A DNA stretch of 30,056 bases from an uncultured Oscillospiraceae bacterium (GCA_910578255.1 CAJTQM010000025.1:1-30056); one strand, 5' to 3'. Shown: positions 7,364 to 14,514, counted from the first letter of the stretch. Notes: a model not told the origin generated them from the sequence alone. Program-made: numbers and translations.

Positions 7364-7403
7364 AAAAGAGGCCACAGGAAAATGTCCTGCGGCCTCTTTT
7401 TTT
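7362..7403. terminator. Bidirectional terminator between converging operons
   Basis: AAAAAAGAGGCC (7362-7373) pairs with GGCCTCTTTTTT (7391-7402), and the inner part CACAGGA/TCCTGCG extends the stem with one mismatch around a small A-rich loop. It has a T tract on both strands and lies between the HD gene and the minus-strand XRE gene. The outer bases overlap both stop codon regions. Confidence 0.9.
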
Positions 7404-7941
7404 ACCGTTTTGTCCGATGCAATACCACTGCGGCGGCGGTGACGACAAAAACGCACAAAAGCGCGCTGACGCCAATGCCCAGCCAATGGGTTCCGGAAAA
7501 AACCAGAATATCCGTGGGCCCGTCGGCGCCGCCGATGATGCCAGACCCAAAGGGCTGCCGCAAAAACGGTTCCGCTGCCAAAAAAAGCAGAACCATCAGC
7601 GAAACTGCCGCAAGAATGAGCACTGAAATGGCGACAGTGCGGATTCTTCGGCGGTTGGCGGCACTTTTGCGGGCCAATTCTTCGTTTAACCGTTCCAGCT
7701 TTTGGGCGATCTGGGTAAGTTCGTCTTCCTCTTCCTTATCCCGATTTGGCTGCTCGCCCAGCAAAACGGATACCGGTGTTTCCAGCACCTGGGCGATTAA
7801 AATCAGCGTCTGGGCGTCCGGCACCGACGATCCTGTTTCCCATTTGGAAACGGTCTGGCGTACCACATGGACCCGGGCGGCCAGTTCCTCCTGAGATAAG
7901 CCTTTTTTCAGACGAAGCGCTTTTAATTGTTCCTGTAGCAA
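7402..7941 (-). CDS. Membrane-anchored XRE-family transcriptional regulator with GGADGPT motif
   Basis: 179 residues. An N-terminal HTH_3 domain at 5-60 has LSQEELAARVHVVRQTVSKW as helix-turn-helix. A charged coiled linker (66-100) leads to a transmembrane segment at 102-123, then IIGGADGPTDI at 135-145, then a second transmembrane segment at 152-174 and a basic tail. DNA binding is thus tethered to the membrane, a layout seen in many clostridial XRE proteins. TTG 7941 is chosen because AAAGGAG lies 8 nt upstream; a GTG at 7950 overlaps that site. An inverted repeat overlaps its promoter, suggesting autoregulation. The GGADGPT motif is best known from sodium-pumping decarboxylase beta subunits, but the rest of that protein is absent. 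Target genes are unknown; the gene may stand alone. Confidence 0.85.
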   Translation of the reverse strand: MLQEQLKALRLKKGLSQEELAARVHVVRQTVSKWETGSSVPDAQTLILIAQVLETPVSVLLGEQPNRDKEEEDELTQIAQKLERLNEELARKSAANRRRIRTVAISVLILAAVSLMVLLFLAAEPFLRQPFGSGIIGGADGPTDILVFSGTHWLGIGVSALLCVFVVTAAAVVLHRTKR

Positions 7942-7964
7942 AATGATCACTCCTTTCTGGCCGT

Positions 7965-7994
7965 ATTGTATCATCCGGCAGACGAGTGATACAA
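7965..7994 (-). promoter_or_regulatory. Promoter of the XRE gene overlapped by an 8-bp inverted repeat operator
   Basis: On the minus strand TTGTAT (-35, 7994-7989) and TACAAT (-10, 7970-7965) are 18 nt apart, about 24 nt before the start codon. The perfect arms TTGTATCA (7966-7973) and TGATACAA (7987-7994) have a 13-nt spacer, so their centres lie 21 nt apart, two DNA turns, and cover both promoter boxes. This is a typical layout for a self-repressing HTH dimer. Binding by this regulator is inferred. Confidence 0.6.
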
Positions 7995-8070
7995 GCAACG
8001 AAAAATAACAGGCTGCCCGATCCTCCGCAAAAAGCGCTTCACCTATAAAAAGCGTACCCATAAAAATTTA

Positions 8071-8110
8071 AAGGCAGGGCAGACTGCAATAGCAGTTCGC
8101 CCTGCCTTTT
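8071..8110 (-). terminator. Rho-independent terminator of the GNAT gene
   Basis: AAGGCAGGGC (8071-8080) and GCCCTGCCTT (8099-8108) form a 10-bp stem that continues inward with partial pairing (AGACTGC/GCAGTTC). On the minus strand it is followed by AAATTTTTATG. It lies 35 nt downstream of the acetyltransferase stop. Confidence 0.8.
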
Positions 8111-8144
8111 CATAGTAAAACAGGTCAATATGTCGGAAACGGTT

Positions 8145-8693
8145 TTAGACGATCGGAATATCATAACGATTGATATTTAAACCCGATTCCGAGCCGTGAA
8201 TGGTATCGACATAAATGCCACCGTTGGCAAGAATGGTTTTATTGCTGCCGATGTTTCTGTCACGACAGACAATTCGCACTCGATTCAGCCCAAACGCTTT
8301 TGCTTTTTGTAAACCAAGTCGCAGCTGCTCTTTTGCATATCTTTTTCCACGCTCACTGGGGCGGACGGAATAGCCGAAGTTCGAAGCGAATTCCTCATCG
8401 TCATCGTCGTATTCCAGCTTGTGGCGAAAAACAAGAAAGCCGACAATCTTACCGTCTCTTTCACGAATGGACATATACCAGGTTATTTTATCGGACATAT
8501 CGTCACAAAATGTAAGCCAGTCCAGTACATTTTCGTATTTTCGGCCATCGTTGTACTTTTCAAGATAATCCAGACCCGGAATTCTGGCAGGGTCGTAGGT
8601 GACCCGCATTTGGCCGGCAGGAAACTCCGCTCTATATTCCCAGATTTTTTCTGCGTATTCGGCGGAAACCCTAATGAGTTTTATTGGATCCAT
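8145..8693 (-). CDS. GNAT family N-acetyltransferase
   Basis: 182 residues with the GNAT fold. The substrate strand region is around ITWYMSIRERDGKIVGFLVFRHK (residues 70-92), followed by an acidic loop with a run of four Asp, then NFGYSVRPSERGKRYAKEQL, in which RPSERGKRYA (111-120) is the pyrophosphate-binding motif A for acetyl-CoA. The C-terminal part has the expected motif B region ending in GLNINRYDI. ATG 8693 is 11 nt after AAAGGAG; the in-frame GTG at 8705 overlaps the ribosome site and is unlikely. The acceptor (small molecule, antibiotic or protein) cannot be inferred. It looks like a single-gene transcript with its own terminator. Confidence 0.88.
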   Translation of the reverse strand: MDPIKLIRVSAEYAEKIWEYRAEFPAGQMRVTYDPARIPGLDYLEKYNDGRKYENVLDWLTFCDDMSDKITWYMSIRERDGKIVGFLVFRHKLEYDDDDEEFASNFGYSVRPSERGKRYAKEQLRLGLQKAKAFGLNRVRIVCRDRNIGSNKTILANGGIYVDTIHGSESGLNINRYDIPIV

Positions 8694-8797
8694 TGTTGTA
8701 ATCACTCCTTTCTGCTGCGTTCCAGGGTACAAAAGGACTATGCAGTCCGGCAGCTATCACATAGCATGCAAAATTTTTACCGAAAATGTACGGAAAG

Positions 8798-8842
8798 CAG
8801 CACCCGCTGAAAAACAATTCTTTTCAGCGGGTGCTGACTTTT
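8798..8842. terminator. 16-bp perfect hairpin, terminator of the S9 peptidase operon
   Basis: CAGCACCCGCTGAAAA (8798-8813) and TTTTCAGCGGGTGCTG (8821-8836) pair perfectly around a 7-nt loop. It is located 55 nt beyond the S9 peptidase stop in the minus direction. The clean T tract (ACTTTTTT) is on the plus strand, where no upstream plus-strand gene is visible. Together with the A-tract in the stem this suggests a bidirectional element isolating the GNAT gene. Confidence 0.7.
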
Positions 8843-8890
8843 TTACCGGAGTTGTTCCAAAAGATGCAGAAATTGTAAAGACGGACGAAA

Positions 8891-10894
8891 CTAAGCCTTC
8901 AGATGCCGGTCAAACCACTGGGTGATTTCCTTTAACCGGCGGATGCGGTGCAAGGGCTTTCCGCTGCGGCTTAGTTCGTGATTCTCCCCTTTAAAAATGC
9001 AGATCCGCGCCTCTACGCCAAAGTATTTTAGAGCGTAATACATCTGCAGGCCCTCCGCCAGCCAGCAGCGGTAGTCCTCGTCGCTGTGGATGAACAGGGT
9101 GGGCGTCTTGCACTGATTGGCGTATTTTAAGGGGGAATGCCACCAGATCTTGTCGTGATCGGTCCAGGCATCGGTGCCAATCTGGTCTTTGTTAAAATAG
9201 TAGCCAATGTCGGTGGTGTTGGATTTGGAAACCCAGTTGGAAATACTGCGCTGAGAGGCGGCGCAACGGAACCGGTCGGTATGACCGATGATCCAGTTGG
9301 TCATAAATCCGCCGTAGCTGCCGCCGGTAACCCCCATGCGGTCCTTGTCCATCCAGGGGGATTTTTCCAGGCATACGTCCACAAAGGTCATGATGTCGTT
9401 GTAATCAATGGTACCGTATTTGCCCCGGATGTCGGAAAATTTGGTGCCCCGCCCGTCGGACCCGGTGGGATTGCAGAAAATCACGCCGTAGCCAAGGTTT
9501 GCCCAGTACTGCATTTCGTGGAAGAAGTTGGGACCATAGGCGGTTTTGGGCCCGCCGTGGATGTCCAGAATCACCGGATACTTTTTGCTGTCGTCAAATC
9601 CCACCGGCTTGATGATCCAGCCCTTGATCCAATCTCCCGCTTCGTTTTGGAAGGTCAACTCCTCCGGGGTGGAGACGGCGTATTCCTCGGTGAGATGGGT
9701 GTTTAGATGGGTCAGCTGGGTCTCTTTGCCGGAAAGTTCGGTCTTAAACAACTCAATGCCGTCGTTGCCGCGGATGCACAGGGTCAAAAATCCCTTTTCA
9801 TAAGGCGCGAACTCCACGACCATTCCCTTTTTCTCGGTGATCTGCCGGATGCCGCCTTTTTTCAGGTCGATGGCGACCAGCTGACAGCTGTCGTCGATTG
9901 TCTCGGTAAAATAGACCGTGTCCTTGCCGTCGTAATGCCAGGGGGAAGAGATGTTGCTCATCTTCACGTCACTGCCCACCGAACAACCGGTGGCGTGCAT
10001 GTGACTTTCGTCCAGTACCTTGCGCTCGCCGGTTTTAAAGTTGTAGCGGTAGAAGTTGGGATCCTGGTTTAAGCCGTACAGCTTCTGGTCGCAGCCCAAA
10101 AGCAGGATCTCGTCGCCGTCCAGCAGGGTGATGCCGCCGTGGGAGAAGGGGGTCTCCATAGACACGTCGGAAATGGCGCCGGTGGCCTTTTCATATAGCT
10201 TCAGCTGGGTCGGCGGCTCTTTTTTCTGATTCGGCTCAAAGCGGTTGGCAATATAAAGGACCCGCTTCCCGCCGTCCATCACCTTCCAGTCCTTGACGTT
10301 GGTGTACCGGTCGGTGATCTCGGTGATTTCTCCTTCATTGTAATAGCACAGCCGGTCCCGGTGACCGTTGGTGATCCCCACGCCGTTGGACCAGAAAGGA
10401 AGCTGGTCGAAGACCATGTAATCCGCTTCCTTCTTTAAAAGATCAGCGGCTTTCTCCACGTCGCCGCCGGCAGTTTCCAGCGCCCATTCCGCCTTGGGAT
10501 CATAATCCGCCACAAAGTAAAATTCCGACGGGGAAAGAAACTTTACGGATTTGATTTTCGCTTTGACCCGAAACGCCTCCACCGCTTCGCCGCCGGTTAA
10601 GGGAAGGCGGTAGAATACCGTTAACGGAAGGCCCCTTTTCACATACTCCTGGTCCGCCTTTTTGCGGATGGCCGGAAAATACAGTTCCTTACCCACCCAA
10701 TAGAAATCCGAGACCTTGCCGGTGTCGGTCAATCGGCAGGGCTGCCCATCCCGCCAAAGGTATAGATCCGAGTCGTAGCCGTTTTCCTCCAGATTTGCTT
10801 TCTTGACCAAAAAGGCCGCTTCTCCTGTATCGCTGACCTTCAGATGGTTCAAAAAGGAGAATTTCGCAAAGTGGTCGATGCCAATGGATTTCAC
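8891..10894 (-). CDS. S9 family serine peptidase (prolyl oligopeptidase / acylaminoacyl peptidase type)
   Basis: 667 residues, no signal peptide, so cytoplasmic. Residues ~1-400 form the beta-propeller domain that gates access. Residues ~410-667 form the alpha/beta hydrolase domain with the oxyanion-region strand PVILDIHGGP, the nucleophile elbow GGSYGGF (S526), the Asp in SDEDYRC (about D607) and the His in GENHELS (about H639). The catalytic triad is therefore complete. Such enzymes cleave short peptides after proline or remove N-terminal acyl-amino acids; which applies here cannot be told. The start is GTG 10894 with AGGGAGG 8 nt before it. It lies 29 nt after the zinc-ribbon membrane protein gene with no terminator between, so the two form an operon. 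Confidence 0.93.
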   Translation of the reverse strand: MKSIGIDHFAKFSFLNHLKVSDTGEAAFLVKKANLEENGYDSDLYLWRDGQPCRLTDTGKVSDFYWVGKELYFPAIRKKADQEYVKRGLPLTVFYRLPLTGGEAVEAFRVKAKIKSVKFLSPSEFYFVADYDPKAEWALETAGGDVEKAADLLKKEADYMVFDQLPFWSNGVGITNGHRDRLCYYNEGEITEITDRYTNVKDWKVMDGGKRVLYIANRFEPNQKKEPPTQLKLYEKATGAISDVSMETPFSHGGITLLDGDEILLLGCDQKLYGLNQDPNFYRYNFKTGERKVLDESHMHATGCSVGSDVKMSNISSPWHYDGKDTVYFTETIDDSCQLVAIDLKKGGIRQITEKKGMVVEFAPYEKGFLTLCIRGNDGIELFKTELSGKETQLTHLNTHLTEEYAVSTPEELTFQNEAGDWIKGWIIKPVGFDDSKKYPVILDIHGGPKTAYGPNFFHEMQYWANLGYGVIFCNPTGSDGRGTKFSDIRGKYGTIDYNDIMTFVDVCLEKSPWMDKDRMGVTGGSYGGFMTNWIIGHTDRFRCAASQRSISNWVSKSNTTDIGYYFNKDQIGTDAWTDHDKIWWHSPLKYANQCKTPTLFIHSDEDYRCWLAEGLQMYYALKYFGVEARICIFKGENHELSRSGKPLHRIRRLKEITQWFDRHLKA

Positions 10895-10923
10895 AGAAAA
10901 AACCTCCCTAAAAATTTATAGAT

Positions 10924-11889
10924 TTACGCGGCGGGCTCCTCCAGGGATTCCAGCCGTTCTTTGTGGTGCCAGGAATAATGGACCATCCACAGCATGGGGG
11001 CGCTGGCCAGTATCACCGCCAACAGGGAAAGGCCCAGTTGCAAAAAATAGACCTCCCGGTTGGTCGGGTCCTTTAAAAAGGTGGGGATAAACAGCAAAGC
11101 GCCGGTGATAGAGATTTCCTGCTGCTGGCCGATGGCAACCACCAGTTCAAAGGCCACGCAGAGATTGTGGCAGAGAAATACGGTGGCCAAAAGGCCCAGC
11201 AGAATGCCGATGATGCCGCCTTTTTTTATCCGGCCGGCCATATATTGGTAGCCCCAAAAGCAAAGGATGGTCATCGCCACCCCCACCAATGTGGCCGAGT
11301 GACCGCTGGTATAAACGCCGATCCAGGCGGTGGTGCCGATGAGAAGAACAAGAAAAACCACCACAAAGCCCTTCCATGCGCTGTGATGGGGGAATTTTCT
11401 GCGCTGCCACTGATCGGTCAGGTCCGCCTCCGCTTTGGCGCGGCAAGCGGGGCAGAGCATCCGGGCGTCGCCGCCCAACAGAAAACGCCGTACATCCTTG
11501 GTTTTGCCGCAGCCGCTGCAGCAGGGTTGGTAGCGCTGTTTCTGCGCAAAGGCGCAAATCTGCCTGAGCAAAGACGCGGCTAGCGGCTGCGGCGCTTCCT
11601 CGCCCGCCGTGGTAATCCGCAGACTGGCGGTATAATTTTCGTATACCGCCGCCGTCACTGCCGGATGCGCCTGCCGGATTTCCTCCAGCAGCCGCTCCAT
11701 GCCGCTTTCCCCGCCGTCTTCCTGCGAAGCGGGCTTTGCCGACAGATGAATCATCAGGATCTTTTTTTCCGGCTGGGTCAAAACGGCGCACTCATATCCG
11801 TCCAGCCTGCCGAACAAAAGATTTTTCTCCTCGTAATACTTCATCCCCAACTCGACTGCCAGGGAGGTCAGATCCATTGCATTTGCCAT
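10924..11889 (-). CDS. Zinc-ribbon integral membrane protein of unknown function
   Basis: About 321 residues. An N-terminal soluble domain (1-120) of unrecognised fold is followed by a zinc ribbon (CSGCGK ... CPACRAK, two CxxC knuckles about 24 residues apart). The C-terminal half has four to five transmembrane segments: WKGFVVVFLVLLIGTTAWIG, LVGVAMTILCFWGYQYMAG, GIIGILLGLLATVFLCHNL and a final one around LGLSLLAVILASAPMLW. It probably ends in a cytoplasmic acidic tail. The frame stays open to 12150 but that extension covers a promoter and AT-rich DNA and is rejected. ATG 11889 has only a distant AGGAAAGG, and ATG 11877 is an alternative. It is the first gene of the operon with the S9 peptidase; whether they cooperate is unknown. 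Confidence 0.75.
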   Translation of the reverse strand: MANAMDLTSLAVELGMKYYEEKNLLFGRLDGYECAVLTQPEKKILMIHLSAKPASQEDGGESGMERLLEEIRQAHPAVTAAVYENYTASLRITTAGEEAPQPLAASLLRQICAFAQKQRYQPCCSGCGKTKDVRRFLLGGDARMLCPACRAKAEADLTDQWQRRKFPHHSAWKGFVVVFLVLLIGTTAWIGVYTSGHSATLVGVAMTILCFWGYQYMAGRIKKGGIIGILLGLLATVFLCHNLCVAFELVVAIGQQQEISITGALLFIPTFLKDPTNREVYFLQLGLSLLAVILASAPMLWMVHYSWHHKERLESLEEPAA

Positions 11890-11973
11890 TGTTTTTTCTT
11901 TTCCTTTCCTGCCGGACCGCCGCTGTTTGGCCAAAACCGGCGCAGCTTTCACAAATCCTTCTAATGAACAATA

Positions 11974-12005
11974 ATTATAACAGATTTTTCCGATTCTGTA
12001 CAGAA
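11974..12005 (-). promoter_or_regulatory. Promoter of the zinc-ribbon/S9 operon with a 12-bp palindrome over the -35 box
   Basis: On the minus strand TGTACA (-35, 12002-11997) and a perfect TATAAT (-10, 11979-11974) are 17 nt apart. The -35 box is the centre of the perfect palindrome TTCTGTACAGAA at 11994-12005, a possible operator. The gap between the start codons at 11889 and 12193 (303 nt) otherwise holds the divergent promoter listed below and AT-rich DNA without a supportable gene. Confidence 0.6.
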
Positions 12006-12085
12006 CAACAGCCGATTTCTCGAAAGAGAAGGAGAGCCGTTCCTTGGCGTTCATAAAATATTTACGCTTATCTACCAAAAGCCAC

Positions 12086-12115
12086 TTGAAATTACGCTTC
12101 CTTATGTTGTAGAAT
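12086..12115 (+). promoter_or_regulatory. Candidate promoter for the flavodoxin-like gene
   Basis: TTGAAA (12086-12091) and TAGAAT (12110-12115) are separated by 18 nt and point to the gene at 12193, giving a 5' leader of about 70 nt. Confidence 0.45.
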
Positions 12116-12192
12116 AAGTTTATGCGCCGTTTCCCTGATTTTTGGAACAAAAGATTGCGGCGAATACGGAAAATTATTGGAGGTTATAGAAA

Positions 12193-12621
12193 ATGAACTT
12201 TAAAATGCGCGTATTCTTCTTTAAAACAGAGGGTGTTGCAGAGGATCTGATGGAGCAGCTTTCCCGCGAGTACCGCGTAAAAGCCGACCAGATTCCCCCC
12301 GCTTATCCGGTGGAAAACGAAAAGCTGATTCTGGTCTGCATTGACGACGGCGCTTCCAAGCCCAAAAAGGCGCTGGTGGATTTCTGCCGCAACCTGGATA
12401 ACACAAGATGCCAGAACGTCGCGTTCAGCGCCACGAGCAAAGGCGGCGTAGAGGCTGCCAAGGAACTGGCGGGCATTATCCGCTCCAATAACATCAACGT
12501 GGTCGACGAGCCGCACCTGATCCCGGTAAAATCCGGCCTGTTTGGATCCAAGGCTACCGATGAGAGCGTTTCCGACATTAAAGCCTGGGCAAAACACATT
12601 ATTGATATCATCCATCAATAA
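12193..12621 (+). CDS. Small flavodoxin-like fold protein, function unknown
   Basis: 142 residues, soluble. The pattern of hydrophobic strands (MRVFFF, LILVCIDD, NVAFSATS, INVVDEPHLI) alternating with helices, and the C-terminal part from KGGVEAAKELAGIIRSNN to SDIKAWAKHIIDII, resembles a short flavodoxin. The usual N-terminal phosphate-binding loop rich in Ser/Thr/Gly/Asn is absent (here FFKTEGVAED), so FMN binding is doubtful. TTGGAGG lies 9 nt before the ATG. It is a single-gene unit with its own promoter and terminator, divergent from the zinc-ribbon/S9 operon. The flavodoxin-like call is tentative. Confidence 0.7.
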   Translation: MNFKMRVFFFKTEGVAEDLMEQLSREYRVKADQIPPAYPVENEKLILVCIDDGASKPKKALVDFCRNLDNTRCQNVAFSATSKGGVEAAKELAGIIRSNNINVVDEPHLIPVKSGLFGSKATDESVSDIKAWAKHIIDIIHQ

Positions 12622-12631
12622 ACCAAACGCC

Positions 12632-12665
12632 AAAAGCGTCCGGACTTTCGTCCGGGCGCTTTTTT
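12632..12665 (+). terminator. Rho-independent terminator
   Basis: AAAAGCGTCCGGAC (12632-12645) pairs with GTCCGGGCGCTTTT with a single G-U/mismatch and a short TTTC loop, followed by TTT. It lies 10 nt after the flavodoxin-like gene. Confidence 0.88.
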
Positions 12666-12697
12666 GCGATAAGGTCCGCTGGCAGAGCAAAAAACAG

Positions 12698-12726
12698 TTG
12701 ATTTATAGGCCCGAATTTTTTATACT
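12698..12726 (+). promoter_or_regulatory. Promoter of the yitT-like gene
   Basis: TTGATT (12698-12703) and TATACT (12721-12726) with exactly 17 nt between, directly after the preceding terminator and 46 nt before the start codon. Confidence 0.65.
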
Positions 12727-12772
12727 GATGAGGTAGGGACTGAGGCATCCTGTTTTTGAGAGGAAGGTTTTT

Positions 12773-13618
12773 ATGAACCGAAAGCTGCGCGATTTTCTTT
12801 TGATGACCGGCGGTACGATTTTGGTCTCCATCGGCCTGTATTATTTTAAAATGCCCAATCACTTTTCCACCGGCGGCGTATCCGGCATTTCCATTATTCT
12901 CGGTGCCTTGATCCCCGGTCTTTCCACCGGCTCGATCAATTTTATTGTCAATATGCTGTTATTGCTGCTCGGCTTTTTGACCTTTGGCAAAGGCTTTGGC
13001 GCCAAAACCGCCTATGCCAGCGTTTTAATGTCCAGCATCGTCTGGATTTTAGAGCGGGTGCAGCCGATGAACGCCCCGTTTACCGACGAACCGCTTCTGG
13101 AATTGTTTTTTGCGGTGGGTTTGCCGTCGGTTGGCTCCGCTATTTTGTTTAACATCGGCGCTTCTACCGGCGGCACCGATATTGTCGCCATGATCGTAAA
13201 AAAATATAGCAGCGTAGATATCGGAAAAGCCCTTTTCCTCAGCGACTGTGTGATCGTCATCGCCGCCTGCTTTGTATTCGGTATGCAAACCGGCCTGTTT
13301 TCCATTATGGGATTGGTGTTAAAAACACTGGTGGTCGATATGGTGATCGAGTCGATTAATCTGTCGAAATTCTTTACCATCATCACCGATTCGCCGGAAC
13401 CTATCGCCCAGTATATTCACGAAACCTTAAAGCGGGGCGCGACCATCGAGGTGGCGGAAGGCTCTTACAGCCATAAAAAGCGCTACATTATCCTCACCGC
13501 TACCCGCCGCCATCAGGCGGTGGCGCTGCGCGCCTTTGCCCGCCAGGTGGATCCCCATTCGTTTATCATGATTACCAATTCCAGCGAGATTGTCGGCAAA
13601 GGCTTTAGTGAACACTGA
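12773..13618 (+). CDS. YitT family membrane protein (YitT_membrane + DUF2179)
   Basis: 281 residues. Five to six transmembrane segments lie in the first ~200 residues, beginning with LLMTGGTILVSIGLYYF and the family signature HFSTGGVSGISIIL (31-44). A second internal motif, IGASTGGTDIVAMIV (about 128-142), resembles the first and suggests an internal duplication. The C-terminal soluble DUF2179 domain (about 205-281) contains RGATIEVAEGSYSHKKRYII and a ferredoxin-like strand pattern. YitT proteins are widespread in Firmicutes with no settled function; transport or osmolyte/ion sensing is often suggested. AGAGGAAGG precedes the ATG, and the gene has its own promoter. Confidence in the family is high. 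Confidence 0.92.
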   Translation: MNRKLRDFLLMTGGTILVSIGLYYFKMPNHFSTGGVSGISIILGALIPGLSTGSINFIVNMLLLLLGFLTFGKGFGAKTAYASVLMSSIVWILERVQPMNAPFTDEPLLELFFAVGLPSVGSAILFNIGASTGGTDIVAMIVKKYSSVDIGKALFLSDCVIVIAACFVFGMQTGLFSIMGLVLKTLVVDMVIESINLSKFFTIITDSPEPIAQYIHETLKRGATIEVAEGSYSHKKRYIILTATRRHQAVALRAFARQVDPHSFIMITNSSEIVGKGFSEH

Positions 13619-13653
13619 AAAGATTCGAAAAAAGCTGCGAAAAGCGCTTTTCT

Positions 13654-13674
13654 ATGGTATACTAAATATACCAT
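13654..13674 (+). promoter_or_regulatory. Putative GntR operator overlapping a -10 box
   Basis: ATGGTATA (13654-13661) and TATACCAT (13667-13674) form a perfect inverted repeat around CTAAA. The sequence TATACT at 13658-13663 is a good extended -10 (preceded by TGG), but its -35 is poor. GntR/HutC-type dimers bind such GGTATA...TATACC palindromes, so autoregulation by the gene at 13755 is likely. Confidence 0.5.
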
Positions 13675-13683
13675 CTGGCTATA

Positions 13684-13715
13684 AAAAGGTTCCACCCAGA
13701 TGGATGGAACCTTTT
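13684..13715 (+). terminator. Terminator or attenuator between the promoter/operator and gntR
   Basis: AAAAGGTTCCA (13684-13694) and TGGAACCTTTT (13705-13715) form an 11-bp stem that can extend inward by CC/GG. It resembles a bidirectional terminator for the yitT-like gene but lies downstream of the operator at 13654-13674. A competing pairing CCATCTGG (13671-13678) with CCAGATGG (13696-13703) would disrupt it. Confidence 0.6.
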
Positions 13716-13754
13716 AACGTGGCACCGGTCCGATTTGTGAGAGGAGGGAGAAGA

Positions 13755-14450
13755 ATGACGCTTCCTTTGTACCAGCAGCTGGCGGAATTGATTAAAGAGG
13801 AAATCCATGCAGGCAGGTATAAGCAGGGCCAAAAGCTGCCCACCGAACTGGAGTTGTGCGAATTGTACCACGTCAGCCGCAATACAGTGCGCGGCGCGCT
13901 GCTTCAGCTGGAAAAGGAAAACCTTCTGCTGCGCCAACAGGGAAAAGGTACCTTTGTCAGCAAAAAAAAATACGACCATCATATTGTCCCGGCCCGCAGT
14001 TTTACCGATATGTGCCGGGAAATCGGCTGTACCCCCGACGCAAAGGTCATCAAATCAGTGATAAAAGACCCGCAGGAGGAAGACATCGCCTTTCTGGACC
14101 TTAGGCCGGAAGCCAAAATCATCGCCATCGAGCGCATCCGCTATACCGACGGGGTGCCGGTGGAACTGGAAATCTCCCATTTTCCCGAATCCTTCTCTTA
14201 CCTGCTGGACGAGGATTTGAACCATTGCTCCATGCTGGGATTGCTGCGGGAAAAATACGGGGTCTGGTTTACAAAATCGCGCATTTCCCTGGAGGTGACC
14301 TTTGCCTCCTACGAGATGTCCCACTATCTTTCGGTGCAAAGGGACTATCCGCTGCTTTTGATCGACAGCCAATTAAGCGACCAAAACGGCCTGCCGGGAT
14401 GCCGCTGTGTCCAATATGTTGTGGGGGATAAATTTAAAATGATCCTGTAA
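13755..14450 (+). CDS. GntR family transcriptional regulator, HutC/UTRA subfamily
   Basis: 231 residues. A winged helix-turn-helix occupies residues 1-70, starting LPLYQQLAELIKEEI with PTELELCELYHVSRNTVRGA as recognition unit and GKGTFV as wing. A UTRA effector-binding domain follows from about 80 to 230, with IERIRYTDGVPVELE typical of the subfamily. UTRA regulators sense sugars, amino acid derivatives or similar small ligands. ATG 13755 follows GAGGAGGGAG; the frame is open to 13590 but that stretch overlaps the yitT-like gene and the promoter, so it is rejected. It lies 64 nt before the aldehyde dehydrogenase gene with no terminator, so it probably controls itself and that enzyme. Confidence 0.92.
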   Translation: MTLPLYQQLAELIKEEIHAGRYKQGQKLPTELELCELYHVSRNTVRGALLQLEKENLLLRQQGKGTFVSKKKYDHHIVPARSFTDMCREIGCTPDAKVIKSVIKDPQEEDIAFLDLRPEAKIIAIERIRYTDGVPVELEISHFPESFSYLLDEDLNHCSMLGLLREKYGVWFTKSRISLEVTFASYEMSHYLSVQRDYPLLLIDSQLSDQNGLPGCRCVQYVVGDKFKMIL

Positions 14451-14514
14451 AGGGTAAGGGGCGCAAAGGAAAGAGACTTAAAAAACGAGAACTTTAAAAA
14501 GGAGTGGGCGAGAG

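Noticed and set aside
7402..7941. Annotation as a sodium-ion-translocating decarboxylase beta subunit because of GGADGPT
   Set aside because: Only the short motif matches. The protein has an HTH domain, is 179 residues long, and lacks the many transmembrane segments of that subunit.
8599..8925. Plus-strand open frame across the GNAT start and the hairpin
   Set aside because: It overlaps the terminator hairpin and the GNAT and S9 genes, has no ribosome site and resembles no protein I know.
9137..9706. Plus-strand 189-codon frame inside the S9 peptidase gene
   Set aside because: It is antisense to a well-supported enzyme with a complete catalytic triad, and its valine/glycine-rich composition reflects the opposite strand.
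11147..11791. Minus-strand 214-codon frame in another phase of the zinc-ribbon gene
   Set aside because: It is a shadow of the zinc-ribbon membrane protein, arginine and glycine rich, without a start signal.
11926..11935. Palindrome TTTGGCCAAA
   Set aside because: Ten bases with no association with a promoter box; expected by chance.
11890..12150. N-terminal extension of the zinc-ribbon protein
   Set aside because: The extension covers a perfect TATAAT, a palindrome and AT-rich DNA, and no ribosome site precedes the upstream start codons.
13590..13754. N-terminal extension of the GntR regulator
   Set aside because: It overlaps the end of the yitT-like gene, the operator and the terminator-like hairpin. 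A strong ribosome site marks ATG 13755.
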